Origin: Sambucus nigra
Lineage: Eukaryota; Streptophyta; Magnoliopsida; Dipsacales; Adoxaceae
DNA: 64,000 nucleotides
Direction of reading: 5' to 3'
Assembly: GCA_949130495.1 (NCBI GenBank)
Contig: OX422210.1
Span: 636,950,585 to 637,014,584, forward strand
Numbering within the stretch: the stretch's first letter is position 1; the number at the start of each line of letters is the position of its first letter. Both the position numbers and the translations under genes were made by a program. The notes below the pieces were generated by a model. It worked only from the letters and a program-made list of their open reading frames with translations. It ran no database searches and was not told the DNA's origin. This document shows positions 1 to 11,039 of the stretch, in pieces.

Positions 1-109
1 TTTAGTGTATGATATAAGTCACAATACATGCATGAAAGAAATAATTTTTTATTAAAATAAAAAAAAGTACAATTTTTATTCATAACAAAAGCTGGAAAAA
101 AAAAGACTG

Positions 110-492
110 CTAGTTGGAAAAGCTATTAAAGGCATCTGTGAAGTTAGGAAGAGAGTCGACAAAATTCGAGTGCCCTCGAATTTCTTATTTCAATACAGCT
201 ACAAGGTTTTCATGGTAAGCCTTCTTCTCCATCGTCTCGATAATTTTATGTGTAACCTCATGTGTATAGAAAGACATGAGGCCTTTATGTGTTTGAGGAG
301 GGTCCTCATCCACATAAAATAAATATATGGGTTTGGGAGGAAGTCCAGAGTAGCCTTTCCTGACATATGTTTGAAACTGATCAAATGCATTTTCATATAA
401 GGAAAGAGTTTTCTCAATTTCCTTTATCTATTTTTTCTTCTTCTTTCTTCGCTTTCTAAAGTAGCTCGCGACATTTCTGTAGGGATACTCAT
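110..492 (-). pseudogene. Unidentified decayed frame downstream of the Ulp1 transposon gene
   Basis: Reading leftwards from an ATG at 492, the frame begins MSIPTEMSRATLESEERRRK, meets a stop, and continues after a frameshift as a strongly protein-like stretch. That stretch contains YSGLPPKPIYLFYVDEDPP, HKGLMSFYTHEVTHKIIETM and, after a second stop, NFVDSLPNFTDAFNSFSN, ending at the TAG at 110-112. I do not recognise the family. Composition and codon use look like real former coding sequence. Its position just beyond the Ulp1-type C terminus on the same strand suggests it is either a second gene of the same transposon or a later exon of the same gene. Confidence 0.55.
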
Positions 493-963
493 TATCTAAT
501 TTTTACTTGAGATGTAATGGTTAAGAACGGTAAAAAATTACTCTTTTATAGGCCAAATAAAAGCTATATTTTCTTTGTCCAGAAGTAGTAGGGATAGTGA
601 GCTGCTGAGTTTAATAGATAGTTTTTGGTTATCGTGTCTTGCTGAATAAATATATATATAAACTATCCATTGCAAAATCAAAATTATTTAATTACTCGGT
701 GCATGTACTTTGTTTATATTGCGTGTACTTTGAATTAAATACCGCGTGTACTTTGTTTCATTACCTTTAATTTGAAGAATCCATGCGTGTTCTTTGTTTC
801 CTTACACTTACGTGCATTGTTTGTGTAGTTATCATTTGTGTATACCTTACGTGATTTGTGGCTCAAGCCAGTAACAATACACCGTTTTGGTGTAATACAT
901 ATAATAAACAATAACCAATATAAAACAAAACAAATTACAAATATGGTATGTATTTGAATGAAT

Positions 964-2135
964 TTATAAAAGGTCTTTCTCTTTTTCGGGGAAGAAATAT
1001 TCTGAAAAAATAATTTCACTTAGTACATATGCTATGTGTTTTAGCATTTCAGGGTCTTGAAAGGATTTTTGCAATTCCTTATTTTTGCTAATTTGTCTAA
1101 TGAAGTACACGCAAAACACCCCGCAGTCAACCCTGAAATTAAAATAAAACAAATATACAAATTAGAATGATGTGAATCAATTTTTTTGCAAATATACAAA
1201 TTAGTACTTTATAGAAATTAACTTTTTGCTTATATATTATATTGCTTAGGGCATTCATGATCTCTTATTAGGTCAAATTTGAGATCACTTTCCAACAATA
1301 AATCTATTGTTCTTTTTTTTTTATATCCCGTCAATAGATCATCATGAAGTGTAAACTCATTAGGTGTTCCTTCATCAATTGTTCTCTGAGTTACAAAACC
1401 ATTTTTTCCATTGTTTATGCTTTGGTCTTCAATACGTACAGTGTTTCTTGGAAGACAGAAAACTGTTAAGAGGATAAATAGTGAATGTATACAAATAAAA
1501 AAGTACATGTAGATTAAAGAGTGAAAAGTACACGCATAATATTAAAGTAAACATGCTTAGTATTTGTGAATTTCACGTGTATTTTAAAATATAATGCGTG
1601 TACTTTGATACTCTGGGTGATTATGTTCAACTAATAAAAAGTACACGCATTATATTGTAAAGTACACATGAATAATATAAGTACAGGTAACATGACTAAT
1701 TAAGTTTAGTCTCTAACCATTTTTTTGGCATCATCGAAGTATATTGTGTTTTCTTCCTTGTCGTCCGGTCGAAGGGAATCCATATGGACAACTTTCTTTT
1801 AGTCTTTGTATATCGTAAGTAATGTGAAATGTCCTGCTTCATGTCTTAGTATAATGAACAAATTATTACAACTGCCTGAGTATTCAAATAAATCTCTGTA
1901 TAACTCTCCCTTCTTATTGACTTCATTTTTGCTACAAGCTTCTATCTGAAAAAAATTATTGACATTGTGTTAATGAATTTTTTTTTGTGATTTTGATTCA
2001 CAAAACTTTCGATTTAATTTTACTTACCCAACAATAATCAGAAAAAATGCGTGAGTGGGAGAGCCCTTCCTTTGACAATTTTAACCTCAATACTCCACTA
2101 AAGGCGATTATTATCTGTTTCACACAAAATAAAAT
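964..2135 (-). pseudogene. Ulp1-type (C48) cysteine protease domain of a transposon gene, decayed
   Basis: Translated leftwards, blocks at about 2130-2040, 1960-1690 and 1150-964 rebuild a SUMO-protease-like fold. There is a segment SGVLRLKLSKEGLSHSRIFS; a His box GHFTLL (about 1817-1834); an Asp box HMDSLRPDD (about 1760-1785); and a Cys box VDCGVFCVYFIRQIS (about 1086-1131) with the catalytic Cys. The final stop is at about 964. A TAA at 1799-1801 falls between the His and Asp boxes, so the copy is broken unless spliced around it. The frame at 1230-1508, between the Asp and Cys boxes, may be another exon but has no recognisable motif. Plant transposons (Mutator-like and CACTA) are known to carry such Ulp1 genes. 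Confidence 0.75.
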
Positions 2136-2209
2136 GGTGAGGATATAATAATGTTGAAATATAATAAATGTCTAATACTTAGTTTACATACTTGGCTTGA
2201 TATTTCTTA

Positions 2210-2768
2210 ATTCTTGAGGACTTCAACAAAATCTTCCCATGGGACATACGAAATCAGCTCTTAGTAAATAAATTCCCTGCATTTTATATAATATAAGCAA
2301 TAACAATTGTATAACAAGAATAACATTATTCTTTTGCACTAAAAAAATATAAATAAGTGAAGTGACATATCAATAAAATAATACACTTTACCTTGGCTAA
2401 GCCTTTTGAATAAACTCTTCAATTTTATTCTTCGCAGCTTCATTGAGATATTTGCACGCACTGAATGCTTCAAGCTAGAAGTGAGTTTCTTTTTATTTTT
2501 TAGCTATTGTTAACTTGCACGTTATCGGCTTTCTCAGCTTCTGTTTTTTAATTGGTTGATTCTTCTCGGTTTCATTGTAATCTTTTTTATTCTTTTGTCC
2601 TCTAGTAACAGGCCCTTTTGTTTTGGATATTTCGGAGGTGGCCTGTAGTGTTTCTATTTCATATGTATAAATATAATCACCTTCTCTTTTTGGTTTTCTA
2701 TCGTTTCTCTCATGGATTCCCTTGTACATCGAGGCCTGTACAATCTTCAAGTTCGAAATTTCGTCCAC
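2210..2768 (-). pseudogene. Basic linker of the Ulp1-type transposon gene
   Basis: Leftward translation gives a Lys/Arg-rich, possibly nuclear-targeting stretch (KGPVTRGQKNKKDYNETEKN then KKQKLRKP) at 2768-2493. Helical segments follow: LEAFSACKYLNEAAKNKIEE at about 2480-2400 and ELISYVPWEDFVEVLKN at about 2270-2210. One in-frame stop precedes ELISY. These blocks lie in the right order between the coiled coil and the protease domain. Confidence 0.55.
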
Positions 2769-3439
2769 GAGTTTTTTATTAGTATTTTCTTGATATATTT
2801 AAAAAAGGAATGTTAGATTGTAAGCATTTTATGATAACCCTGAATTAAAAGAACATCATAATTCAACAATGTAAAATGCGTGTACTTTGAATTAAATACT
2901 GCGTGTATTTTGTAAAATGCGTGTACTTTCATCAATAGTTGCGTGTATTTTATAAAGTACGGGCATTTACTTTATAAAATAACTGCTTTACTTAATAAAA
3001 AAGATCATAACACGTGTACGTTTATGAAAATACTGCGTGTACTTAATAAAACTGCTTATACTTTATAGATACCTATTCTATTTTTTTCAATTGTGATTCT
3101 TCAAGAATTTTCTTCAACTCCGAAATTTTGTCATTTATAGATTTATTATTGTGTTCCTGATATATAAAAGAATGTTAGATTATAAGCATTATTTTATAGA
3201 CGTAATGTCAAAGAATAATGAATCCAAATTGAAAGAAAATAAACAAAAATAAAGACCAACATTAAGAACTGCGTGTACTTTATGAAAACTGTGTGTACTT
3301 AATGAATACATCATTATTATACAATATACAACGCGTGTACTTTCATCAAAATATTGCGTGTATTTTATAAAATGCGTGTACCTTATAAAATTACTGCTTG
3401 TACTTTATAGAAAAATGATGTTTTCAGTTTGAAAAGTAA

Positions 3440-4063
3440 TCAAAAGACCTGTTCAGTTTTTTTCGCTTCTGATTCATGAAGATTTAACTTCAACGTCGCC
3501 ATTTCAAGCTCATCATCTCTCAAATTTTGGAGTAAATCTTCATTCTTTTTCTTGATATTATTATTTGTATCACATAGATAAGCATTCTTTTGATCCAAAA
3601 TTCTTGATGATTCAGCTTGCTTATTCAATAATTCTTACAATTATTTAATTCTTTATGAGTCACTCTTTGTTACTTGAATAAGTTTTTCATTTAAAGAATT
3701 GTTCAACTCGACAAGTTGGGCATTTTCCACCTCCAACTTATTGAGTAACTCCTTTTGCAATAAAAGTTGAGAATTTTCCACCTCCAACTTCTTCAATTCC
3801 TCTCGTTCTTCCAAAAGTTGACGATTATCCATCTCCAATTGTACATTCAAAACAATAAGGTTGGCACTATCCACCTACAAAGACGTCACCTTCTTTAGTG
3901 CACAATCAATTTCTTCAATTGCTTTAGATAGTTGAGCATTTTTTTCAAACAAATGTAGTATTTTGTTCCTCCAAATCCAACTTCTCAGCATTATCATAAT
4001 CTCTTGATTTAAAATTTTCAGCATCGGTTGCTTCATACTTCCCAACATTCTCAAACATTTCAA
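3440..4063 (-). pseudogene. Coiled-coil part of the Ulp1-type transposon gene
   Basis: Three neighbouring leftward frames are rich in Leu, Glu, Asn and Lys with heptad spacing. One carries near-repeats NRQLLEEREELKKLEVEN and NSQLLLQKELLNKLEVEN, coded by a roughly 54-bp internal tandem repeat at about 3690-3850. Stops separate the frames, so the region is either spliced or decayed. Confidence 0.6.
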
Positions 4064-4199
4064 AATTCTAATATCTCTTGGTTGATTATTTCCCTTGTTT
4101 TTTTACATGAATCACAAAGTTTTTAAGGGGAATATTCCAACCTGATGAAAAGGCATTGTCATCAAATTCTTTAGCAGCTTTTTTCCGGTGATAAATCAA

Positions 4200-4477
4200 T
4201 ATGTATAGGACTTGCTTCAGAAATGTTCAAAGAGAAAGAGGGCGCTTCACTTTCCACTGCATTGTCCTTACTAGTTGCTTTATTTGTAGTCTCCTTCTTC
4301 AAATTTGCTGAAGCGATATCATTCTCGGCAAACCAATCTTTCAAAGACGCTAAGTCCCATCTAAGAAATTCTGGTGTATTCGCTTTCTTCTCTTCAACAG
4401 GTGGAATGATATCAAATTGCTCACATACCCAATACTGTGAACATGCAAAAAAAAATATTAATAATTTTATTATCTAG
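4200..4477 (-). pseudogene. Middle block of the Ulp1-type transposon gene, left of the CACTA-like insertion
   Basis: Leftward translation is open for about 80 residues: QYWVCEQFDIIPPVEEKKAN, then TPEFLRWDLASLKDWFAEND, then an acidic/Ser-rich tail (SPIHIDLSPEKS). The Trp-Val-Tyr/Cys-Glu and PEFLRW features are typical of the central part of plant transposon Ulp1 proteins. The 7.9-kb insertion begins 171 bp to the right, and the upstream part of the same protein resumes on its far side. Confidence 0.6.
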
Positions 4478-4670
4478 TTACCCAACACTGTGATCATGCA
4501 AAAATAATATATTAATAATTGTATTATTTAGTTTTAATAATTGGAATAATTCACGTACTTTATGGAATATCACATGTACTTTAAAACTAAATATATTTAC
4601 AGAGTAATATAAAAGAAATAATGCGCATACTTTATAAATATCACGTACTACACCAAAAATAAGAATCTGG

Positions 4671-4965
4671 CACGGTTTAAAATTGTGCCAGATCAAATCT
4701 GACACGATTTTGAACTGTGCCAGAATCAGGTGTTCCAAAATGGCCATTTTTTTCCTGGCACGGTTTAAAAGTGTGCCAGATTTAATAAAACATGAACACT
4801 TCTGGCACACTTTTAAACCATGCCAGAATTTGATATTTCTGGCACACTTTTGGCACACTTTTGAACTGTGCCAGATTGAGCACATTTTGATAAACTTTTG
4901 GAGCAGTTCAAATATGTGCCAAAATGCGATTCACTTTTGGCACGATTTTGAACTGTGCCAAATTT
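4671..4965. repeat. Left subterminal palindromic repeats of the CACTA-like element
   Basis: At least six copies of a motif in which TCTGGCAC and GTGCCAGA arms flank an AT-rich core (TTTAAAA or TTTTGAA). Each copy can fold as a hairpin. Matching copies lie at the right end. Confidence 0.75.
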
Positions 4966-5169
4966 TTTGATAAAAGAAAAAAAATAATTATTTGAAAACA
5001 AGAAAATTCACAAATTGCAAATCTTGCACGTTGTTGATAAACTAATGTACATACAAACTTCAAAATATTACAAGTCTTTAGTTGTTCAGAGACCAAAAAA
5101 AAATTGGGCAGAGTTTTCTCTATTTTCTGGACATTCTAAAACCTGCTAATATAAAACATGCGTAACATA

Positions 5170-5275
5170 AAGCGCGCACGGCCACAAAATATAACAATAA
5201 ACTTACAAAACCCCGCACGGCCATGAAAGTTAACAATAAAACTACAAAAGCCCGCACGACCATAACACAAAAAAA
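5170..5275. repeat. 39-bp tandem repeat, about 3 copies
   Basis: CGCACGGCC recurs at 5175 and 5214 and CGCACGACC at 5253, with ACAATAAA-CTACAAAA spacers. The period of 39 is a multiple of three, so the leftward frame codes 13-residue hydrophobic repeats; I take that as a by-product. Confidence 0.75.
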
Positions 5276-5516
5276 TAGAATCATGAATAAATCCCTTGTT
5301 GTAAACCATTGAGTTCTTCGTGTGTTCCACGTGAATAAATGCAAACGATAAAATGTTATCCTGCAAAAAAAATAGGATACAAAAAAGATACGATATTAGT
5401 AACCAAGTAATTTATAAAAAAAAAAAGCTTACTTAAGCTAAAAAATTACATATAGGAGTTGCAATTATTATTATATTCTAAAATTGAAAATCTTACGCAA
5501 GTTATGACTACCTGAT

Positions 5517-7130
5517 CAGTTCGTACGAGTTACATTGGTCCCGTACGAGGTGTTCGTGCCTCTTACGGGACCGTTTGGGGGCTGGTTTGGGTTTTCACCC
5601 TTCAACGGCTTGTTTTCAAGCCAAATTGACATATTTTGAAATTATCGTCATATTCTCAAACCGGGAGACCCGCGACTACACAGTCAGTTCGTAGAAGTTA
5701 TATTGGTCCTGTGCGAGGTGTTCGTGCCTCTTACTAGGCCGTTTGGAGGATGGTTTGGGTTTTCACCCTCAAACGGCTTGTTTTCAAGCCTAATCTATAT
5801 ATTTTGAAATTATCATCATTATCTCAAATCGGGAGGCCCGCGACTACGCGGTCAGTTCGTACAAGTTACATTGGTCCCGTGTGAAGTGTTCGTGCCTCTT
5901 ACAGGGCCGTTTGGGGGTTGGTTTGGGTTTTCACCCTTCAACGGCTTGTTTTCAAGCCTAATTTACATATTTTGAAATTATCATCATATTCTCAAATTGG
6001 GAGACCCGTGACTACGCGGTCAGTTCCTACAAGTTACATTGATCCCGTGCCATATGTTCGTGCCTCTTACGGGATTGTTTGGAGGCTGGTTTGGGTTTTC
6101 ACCCATCAACGGCTTATCTTCAAGACAAATCGACATACTTTGAAATTATCAGCATATTCTCAAACTGGGAGACCCATGACTACGTGGTCAGTTCATATAA
6201 GTTACATTGGTCCCGTGCGAGGTGTTCGTGCCTCTTACGGGGTAGTTTGGGGGATGGTTTGGATTTTCACCCTCAAACGGCTTATTTTCAAGCCTAATCT
6301 ACATATTTTGAAATTATCGTCATTATCTCAAATCGGGAGGCCCGCGACTACGTGGTCAGTTCGTATAAGTTACATTGGTCCCGTGCGAGGTGTTCTTGCC
6401 TCTTACGGAACCGTTTGGGGGCTGGTTTGGGTTTTCACCCTCAAACGGTTTATTTTCAAGCCTAATCTAGATATTTTGAAATTATCATCATATTCTCAAA
6501 TCGGAGACCCGCGACTACGTGGTCAGTTTGTACAAGTTACATTAATCCCGTGCGAGGTGTTCGTGCCTTTAACGGGACCGTTTGGGGACTGGTTTGGGTT
6601 TCACCCTTCAACGGCTTGTTTTCAAGCCAAATCGATATATTTTAAAATTATCATCATATTCTCAAATCGGGAGGCCCGCGACTACGCGGTCAGTTCGTAC
6701 AAGTGACATGGGTCCCATGCGAGGTGTTCGTGCCTCTTACGGGGCCGTTTGGGGGTTGGTTTGGGTTTTCACCCTTCAACGGCTTGTTTTCAAGCCTAAC
6801 CTACATATTTTGAAATTATCATCATATTCTCAAACCGAGAGACCCGCCACTACGCGGTCAGTTCCTATAAGTTACATTGGTCTCGTGCGAGGTGTCCATG
6901 CCTCTTACGAAGCTGGTTTGGGTTTTCACTCTTCAACGACTTATTTTCAAGCCAAATCGACATATTTTGAATTTATCGGCATATTCTTAAACTGAGAGAC
7001 CCGCGACTTCACGGTCAGTTCCTATAAGGTACATTGGTCCCGTGCGAGGTGTTCGTGCCTTTTACGGGGCCATTCGGGGGCTAGTTTGGGTTTTCACCCT
7101 TAAACGACTTGTTTTCAAGCCTAATCTATA
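5517..7130. repeat. 168-bp tandem array, about 9.6 copies, inside the CACTA-like element
   Basis: The unit start CAGTTC (or a near variant) recurs at 5517, 5685, 5853, 6021, 6189, 6357, 6524, 6691, 6859 and 7017. Spacing is 168 for most, 167 twice and 158 once. Each unit carries ACATTGGTCCCGTGCGAGGT, GTTTTCACCCTTCAACGGCT and CGACTACGCGGTCAGTTC. Because 168 is 56 codons, a rightward frame stays open over several units (5918-6706), but it has no start context and no known domain. The unit length is close to that of many plant satellites. Confidence 0.9.
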
Positions 7131-7282
7131 ATGGAATACCAAAAACTCAATACAAGGCATACCAAATAAAAGACCACATGCACCTATTTACTTGTCCTAA
7201 TCACAGAGCTCTATATTTATATAAACATGTACTTCTATCAATGTACAAGTAAACTAATTAGAAGTCGGTATATGCAACATAC

Positions 7283-7348
7283 CATGTCTTGTTTATTTGC
7301 AAACACCAAGATGACAATGTTAATCATAGATGGATCACTGATGATGAC
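7283..7348 (-). pseudogene. Captured exon of an ARF-type small GTPase
   Basis: Leftward translation of 22 codons, VIISDPSMINIVILVFANKQ then DM, bounded by a TTTCAG acceptor and a GTATGT donor. The phrase VILVFANKQDM contains the NKxD nucleotide-binding motif in the form found in plant ARF/ARL proteins of the B type, whose preceding residues are also AII-DP. No other ARF exons were found nearby, so this is a transduplicated fragment, not a gene. Confidence 0.65.
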
Positions 7349-7457
7349 CTGAAATAAAAATAAGTAGATTAGATGAGAAGCACGACCTCCAACTAAAATT
7401 CTTGGGTAATAAACTACCCAACCTATAAGTTCAGAGAAAGAAGTTAGAGACACTTAC

Positions 7458-7595
7458 TTGCCTAAGTAGATTCCAAGTGAAATAGGGGTGCATCAACTGT
7501 TTGTTTCTGCCCCTTTAGTCCTTTGATATGAGCATTCTGCACAGCTTTAATAACGAACTTATATAGCAGCACTTCGTGTCTATTACAAACAAAAT
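7458..7595 (-). pseudogene. Captured gene fragment, family not recognised
   Basis: Leftward reading gives RHEVLLYKFVIKAVQNAHIK then GLKGQKQTVDAPLFHLEST and a stop, followed by a GTAAGT donor. The composition is protein-like and the splice-like border suggests a former exon. I cannot name the source gene. Confidence 0.35.
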
Positions 7596-7896
7596 TATAA
7601 AATGGATTAAGATATTCGAACTCATTTTGGTCAAAGCTCATTCAAGATAAGTTTGTACTAACTTGAACATACATTTTAATCCATGTAAACCCCTATCTTT
7701 CTTTATAATCCACCTAGGAGAGATTGTTACAAATTTGTAATTCCTAAAATATGGAAATACTTTTCAACATTTATTTTCATCAAGGTAAGAAAAATTTAGA
7801 GTGTAGCAGTCCATAATTTGAAAATCATGCACTTATGATAAAATCTTAAATAAAAGAAAGCACGAGCAGAGCATTAAAAGTTCAGCCCAAGCTTAC

Positions 7897-7978
7897 CTTA
7901 ATCTCCATAAAGATCCAGAGTGACCTTGAATTCTGACTGGGTTGAGTGGGGTCACAATGCCTACTTCTCCCATGTCTG
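7897..7978 (-). pseudogene. Captured exon-like fragment, family not recognised
   Basis: An 82-bp leftward block between TTTTAG and GTAAGC reads DMGEVGIVTPLNPVRIQGHS then GSLWRLR. It is bordered by good splice sites and lies in line with the other captured pieces. The source is unknown. Confidence 0.35.
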
Positions 7979-7984
7979 CTAAAA

Positions 7985-8750
7985 TATAGCAACGGATACT
8001 AACATGAGATTTCATCAGAATAAAACCCACTCACAAAAATGAACAGATTGACTTTAACTTAAAACTCCAATATAAAATGTTCACAATTTCAAACTGCAGA
8101 GTATTGTTCCGTAAGTATAGTTCGCATAATTGGCACTGTCACCTCTTCTCTTGTCTACACTTACCTCCTCGTCACCTTATTTGTGTCCATCATGAAACAA
8201 AGGAGCAGTGGAATGTTCAATGCTCACAACAGTACTGACTATGAGAGATAATGATTTCTCATTAGTGGATCAATATCAAGTGTCATCGGATATAGTTGCT
8301 ACTTAATACAATTCATATATATAACTGATATAGCTGCTACATAATAAAATGATCACGTGCAATCAATTATATATTTGAATTATTGAATTGGCAATGTCCA
8401 AATAACACCAGCTATAGACTAAGTCTACGCGTACCTCCTTAGTTATAAGAACTTTCATTTCTCAATTTTGTTGCAACAATATCACTGCACAGTGCTTATA
8501 AAAGCCCATGTATTAGTAGTCATTGGAATATATGAGAATTGGGAGAAAATTCACAGCATAGTTTCATTATTTTAAATTTCTCACAGAGAATATTCATATC
8601 ATAAACTATTACACGAGTAGAGATATAAGGATTATGGTAAAATTACAATGCATTAAGTGAGTAAAAATCTCTACTTTCAAAATCATGAAAATAGATGAAA
8701 CAGGGGAATAAACATGCAGACATTAGAACAAAAAATTGAATAAATGTTTA
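7985..8750. other. AT-rich interior of the CACTA-like element, nothing recognised
   Basis: No coding block, repeat or motif that I can support. It may be intron of the captured genes on either side. Confidence 0.4.
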
Positions 8751-8758
8751 AAACTTAC

Positions 8759-9004
8759 ACAAGAAGTCTATGATCAAACAGTCGTCGCAGAACCTTTCGG
8801 ATGGTGTTTTGAAGTAATTCTCTCCATTGGGTGGGGGTAGGGCTCGAATATCGCGGCAACGAGCCCTCCCGTGTCGAAATTTGAGTCACCAAAGTTGAAA
8901 ACTGCAGGGTAGCTGAAATCAACTGAATAAATAAAAGGAAACCAGATAAAGAATAAGGTGATAATACGAGGGATGAAAGCCATCTCCAGTGGCAGCACAC
9001 ACAT
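8759..9004 (-). pseudogene. Captured first exon of a GDSL esterase/lipase
   Basis: Leftward from ATG at 9004 (or 8983) there is a signal-peptide-like start (MAFIPRIITLFFIWFPFIYS), then FSYPAVFNFGDSNFDTGGLV with the GDS box carrying the catalytic Ser. After a one-base shift in a C run near 8840 the reading continues PPNGENYFKTPSERF and LIIDFL, all matching the first exon of plant GDSL esterases such as alpha-fucosidase-like members. The fragment ends at a GTAAG donor at 8758. Downstream exons with the His/Asp residues are absent, and the frameshift confirms decay. Confidence 0.75.
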
Positions 9005-9550
9005 ATTGATGGTTTTGAGTTGTTTGTTGATACCTCCTCTCATAAACAAAAGAAAAATATGAGTAGTTGAAGTTAGCTTTAGAGTTTGGCAATCCCATAT
9101 AATAGAATTGTCCATTTCAGTAATTACCAGTGTGGCCTTGTGTGCATTATGGTCAATATAATTACCCACTTATATAGCTATGGGAGTAGGACGGGGGAAG
9201 TTTCGAATTAATAAAAACCCTTAAGAGTTTCATAGATGGTTATTCATGGGGCATATTTTCACAAAGATAAGAGTTAAGAAAAGTAACTATGCCATGAACA
9301 ACTATCTTTTCTTCTCTGTGAGTAGGGAAAGACTACATTATGCGCTAATTGCAATTTATCTTCTGATTTTCTATCTACAGTTTTCAAAAGGACATAAACA
9401 ACTAACATGTTTTCAAATATTATATATTTTGAATAAAGAATTACAATAGGAGAGCGAGTCATTCAAAAACATAAGGGAGAAGATAAAGCTAATAATGAAA
9501 GAAAACTAAAACTAAAATTGTATTTATTATTTTTGCTATGTTTACAACAA

Positions 9551-9566
9551 AATTGGTATCAGAGCT
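9551..9566 (+). other. Primer-binding-site-like sequence (initiator Met tRNA)
   Basis: TTGGTATCAGAGC matches the usual primer-binding site of plant LTR retrotransposons, directly after ...ACAACAAA, which could be an LTR end. No partner LTR was found, so this is probably retroelement debris in the CACTA-like element. Confidence 0.45.
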
Positions 9567-9884
9567 TTGTCTTGACCCCTCTATCACTCCTACTCAAGGC
9601 CTCTAATGTTTCTTATATGGAGTTATTGGAATGAAAAGTGGTTCAACTTTAGTTATCCGAGTCAAGTCAAGAGACATCTTTGTGGCACTTTTTATCCTTT
9701 GCCTCTACTCAAACCACACACGATAGCAAATTCGTGTCCACCTCGCACTTGGGGCGCAACCCTAGTCCCCCATTACCACTACCACCCAATCCTAACCTCC
9801 TAATTTGGTACCTCATTTGTTAATCAAAACACCGTTGGAGGACCATCCCCACAAAGTGCAAGTGATTCTCAATCAGTCCCAACA

Positions 9885-10310
9885 TCCACTCAGGCGGGTT
9901 AACTTGACTCACAAGGTGTCCCGGAATGTATCAACACTTGGGGAGGTTCTTATGAATATAGCATACATTGAGGTGTGACACAAACGTTCATTCAAAGTTG
10001 AAACTTTTATTAGATAGTAAAATTCATTCCACGATGGCTCGTGTACTCCCTATTACCTATTAATATACTCCCCTCCCCAATCCGCTGAGGGTGTTCGGGC
10101 CGACAAGTTCAAGGCACAATCGATTATCGATTGATTGGTCACCACATCAATAAGATCCACTCAAGCGGCTTAGCTGGACACATGAGGTGTCCCATGCTGC
10201 GACGACACTTGGAGAGAGGTGTTCTTCTAGCGAATATGGCCTACTATGAGGTGTGACACTAACACCTTCATTTGAAGGTGCTACGTCTGCTAAATAAAGA
10301 AGGGCTTAAC
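9885..10310. repeat. Diverged direct duplication, about 160 bp per copy
   Basis: Copies at about 9885-10045 and 10155-10310 share CCACTCA-GCGG, CACA-GGTGTCCC, ACACTTGG and GAGGTGTGACAC. No coding sense was seen. It lies between the primer-site-like sequence and the LINE fragment. Confidence 0.6.
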
Positions 10311-10699
10311 ACTCCATGTTAGATCATGTAATCCCCTCCCCAAGCTAGATAAGCCTTAGAAGAGATTTTATCATGGGCCACCTATGAACAACAAATAACT
10401 ATAATTCTATATTTGTGGTAAATAACATATCATCAAATAAAATTCACTTCCACGCGGTTCCCCGCAATATCACAGTCGATAGGTAATCACTCCTCCCAAA
10501 CTCCTAACCTTCTTTCCTCCTAAACATCAATGGTCAAACTTAGAATGTGTCAAAGTCTTGAATTTTTCCCCTCAAAAAATATCATTTGAGTTTAAAGAAT
10601 TTATCAAAAATGATTGGGCATCTCTAAGTGTATCCGATTCGAAAGGGAATGCAAGTCCACCACCACCCAAGGCTTATGGTAGTTCTCTAAAAAATTAAC

Positions 10700-11010
10700 G
10701 GCTTAGTGAACCACTTTTGTAGATTGAATTCAGATCATTTCCCCTCTTATTTTATCGATGGCTCTCAAATGCTCAAGGTCCCTGTCAATTTAAATTTCAA
10801 AATATGTGGGTTTGACACCACATTTTTCTGCCTTGGTGGGGCAGACTTGGAACATTGCAGTATGTGGTACGCCGATGCATGTTTTTTCCCAGAATCTCAA
10901 AGTTGTTATGGATGCTCTCAGGAGGTGGAATATTGAAATATTCAAGAATGTTTTTTAGTCAGTTAGTCAAGCAGAAGATAGATTCCTTCAAGCCACAAAT
11001 AAATGAACAT
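10700..11010 (+). pseudogene. L1-type LINE fragment (junction of endonuclease and reverse transcriptase)
   Basis: Rightward frames, shifted at least twice, read RLNSDHFPSYFIDGS, FKFQNMWV, then LTPHFSALVGQTWN, GTPMHVFSQNLKVVMDALRR and WNIEIFKNVF. This is the familiar SDH-P ... F-F-NMW ... W ... KLK-LK--L--WN-E-FGN series between the two domains of plant L1 elements. Neither domain is complete. Confidence 0.65.
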
Positions 11011-11039
11011 AATTGTGTTATATTTATCAATGGATAATT

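Noticed and set aside
4223..4477. Rightward 84-codon frame with a hydrophobic start
   Set aside because: It is the shadow of the leftward Ulp1-type block with WVCEQFDIIPP and PEFLRW, which fits the neighbouring blocks.
5918..6706. A 262-codon rightward frame
   Set aside because: It lies wholly in the 168-bp tandem array and is open because the period is a multiple of three; no domain and no start context. Reported as repeat only.
5517..7130. CRISPR-like array
   Set aside because: Regular spacing, but the whole unit is repeated with no unique spacers, and this is plant nuclear DNA.
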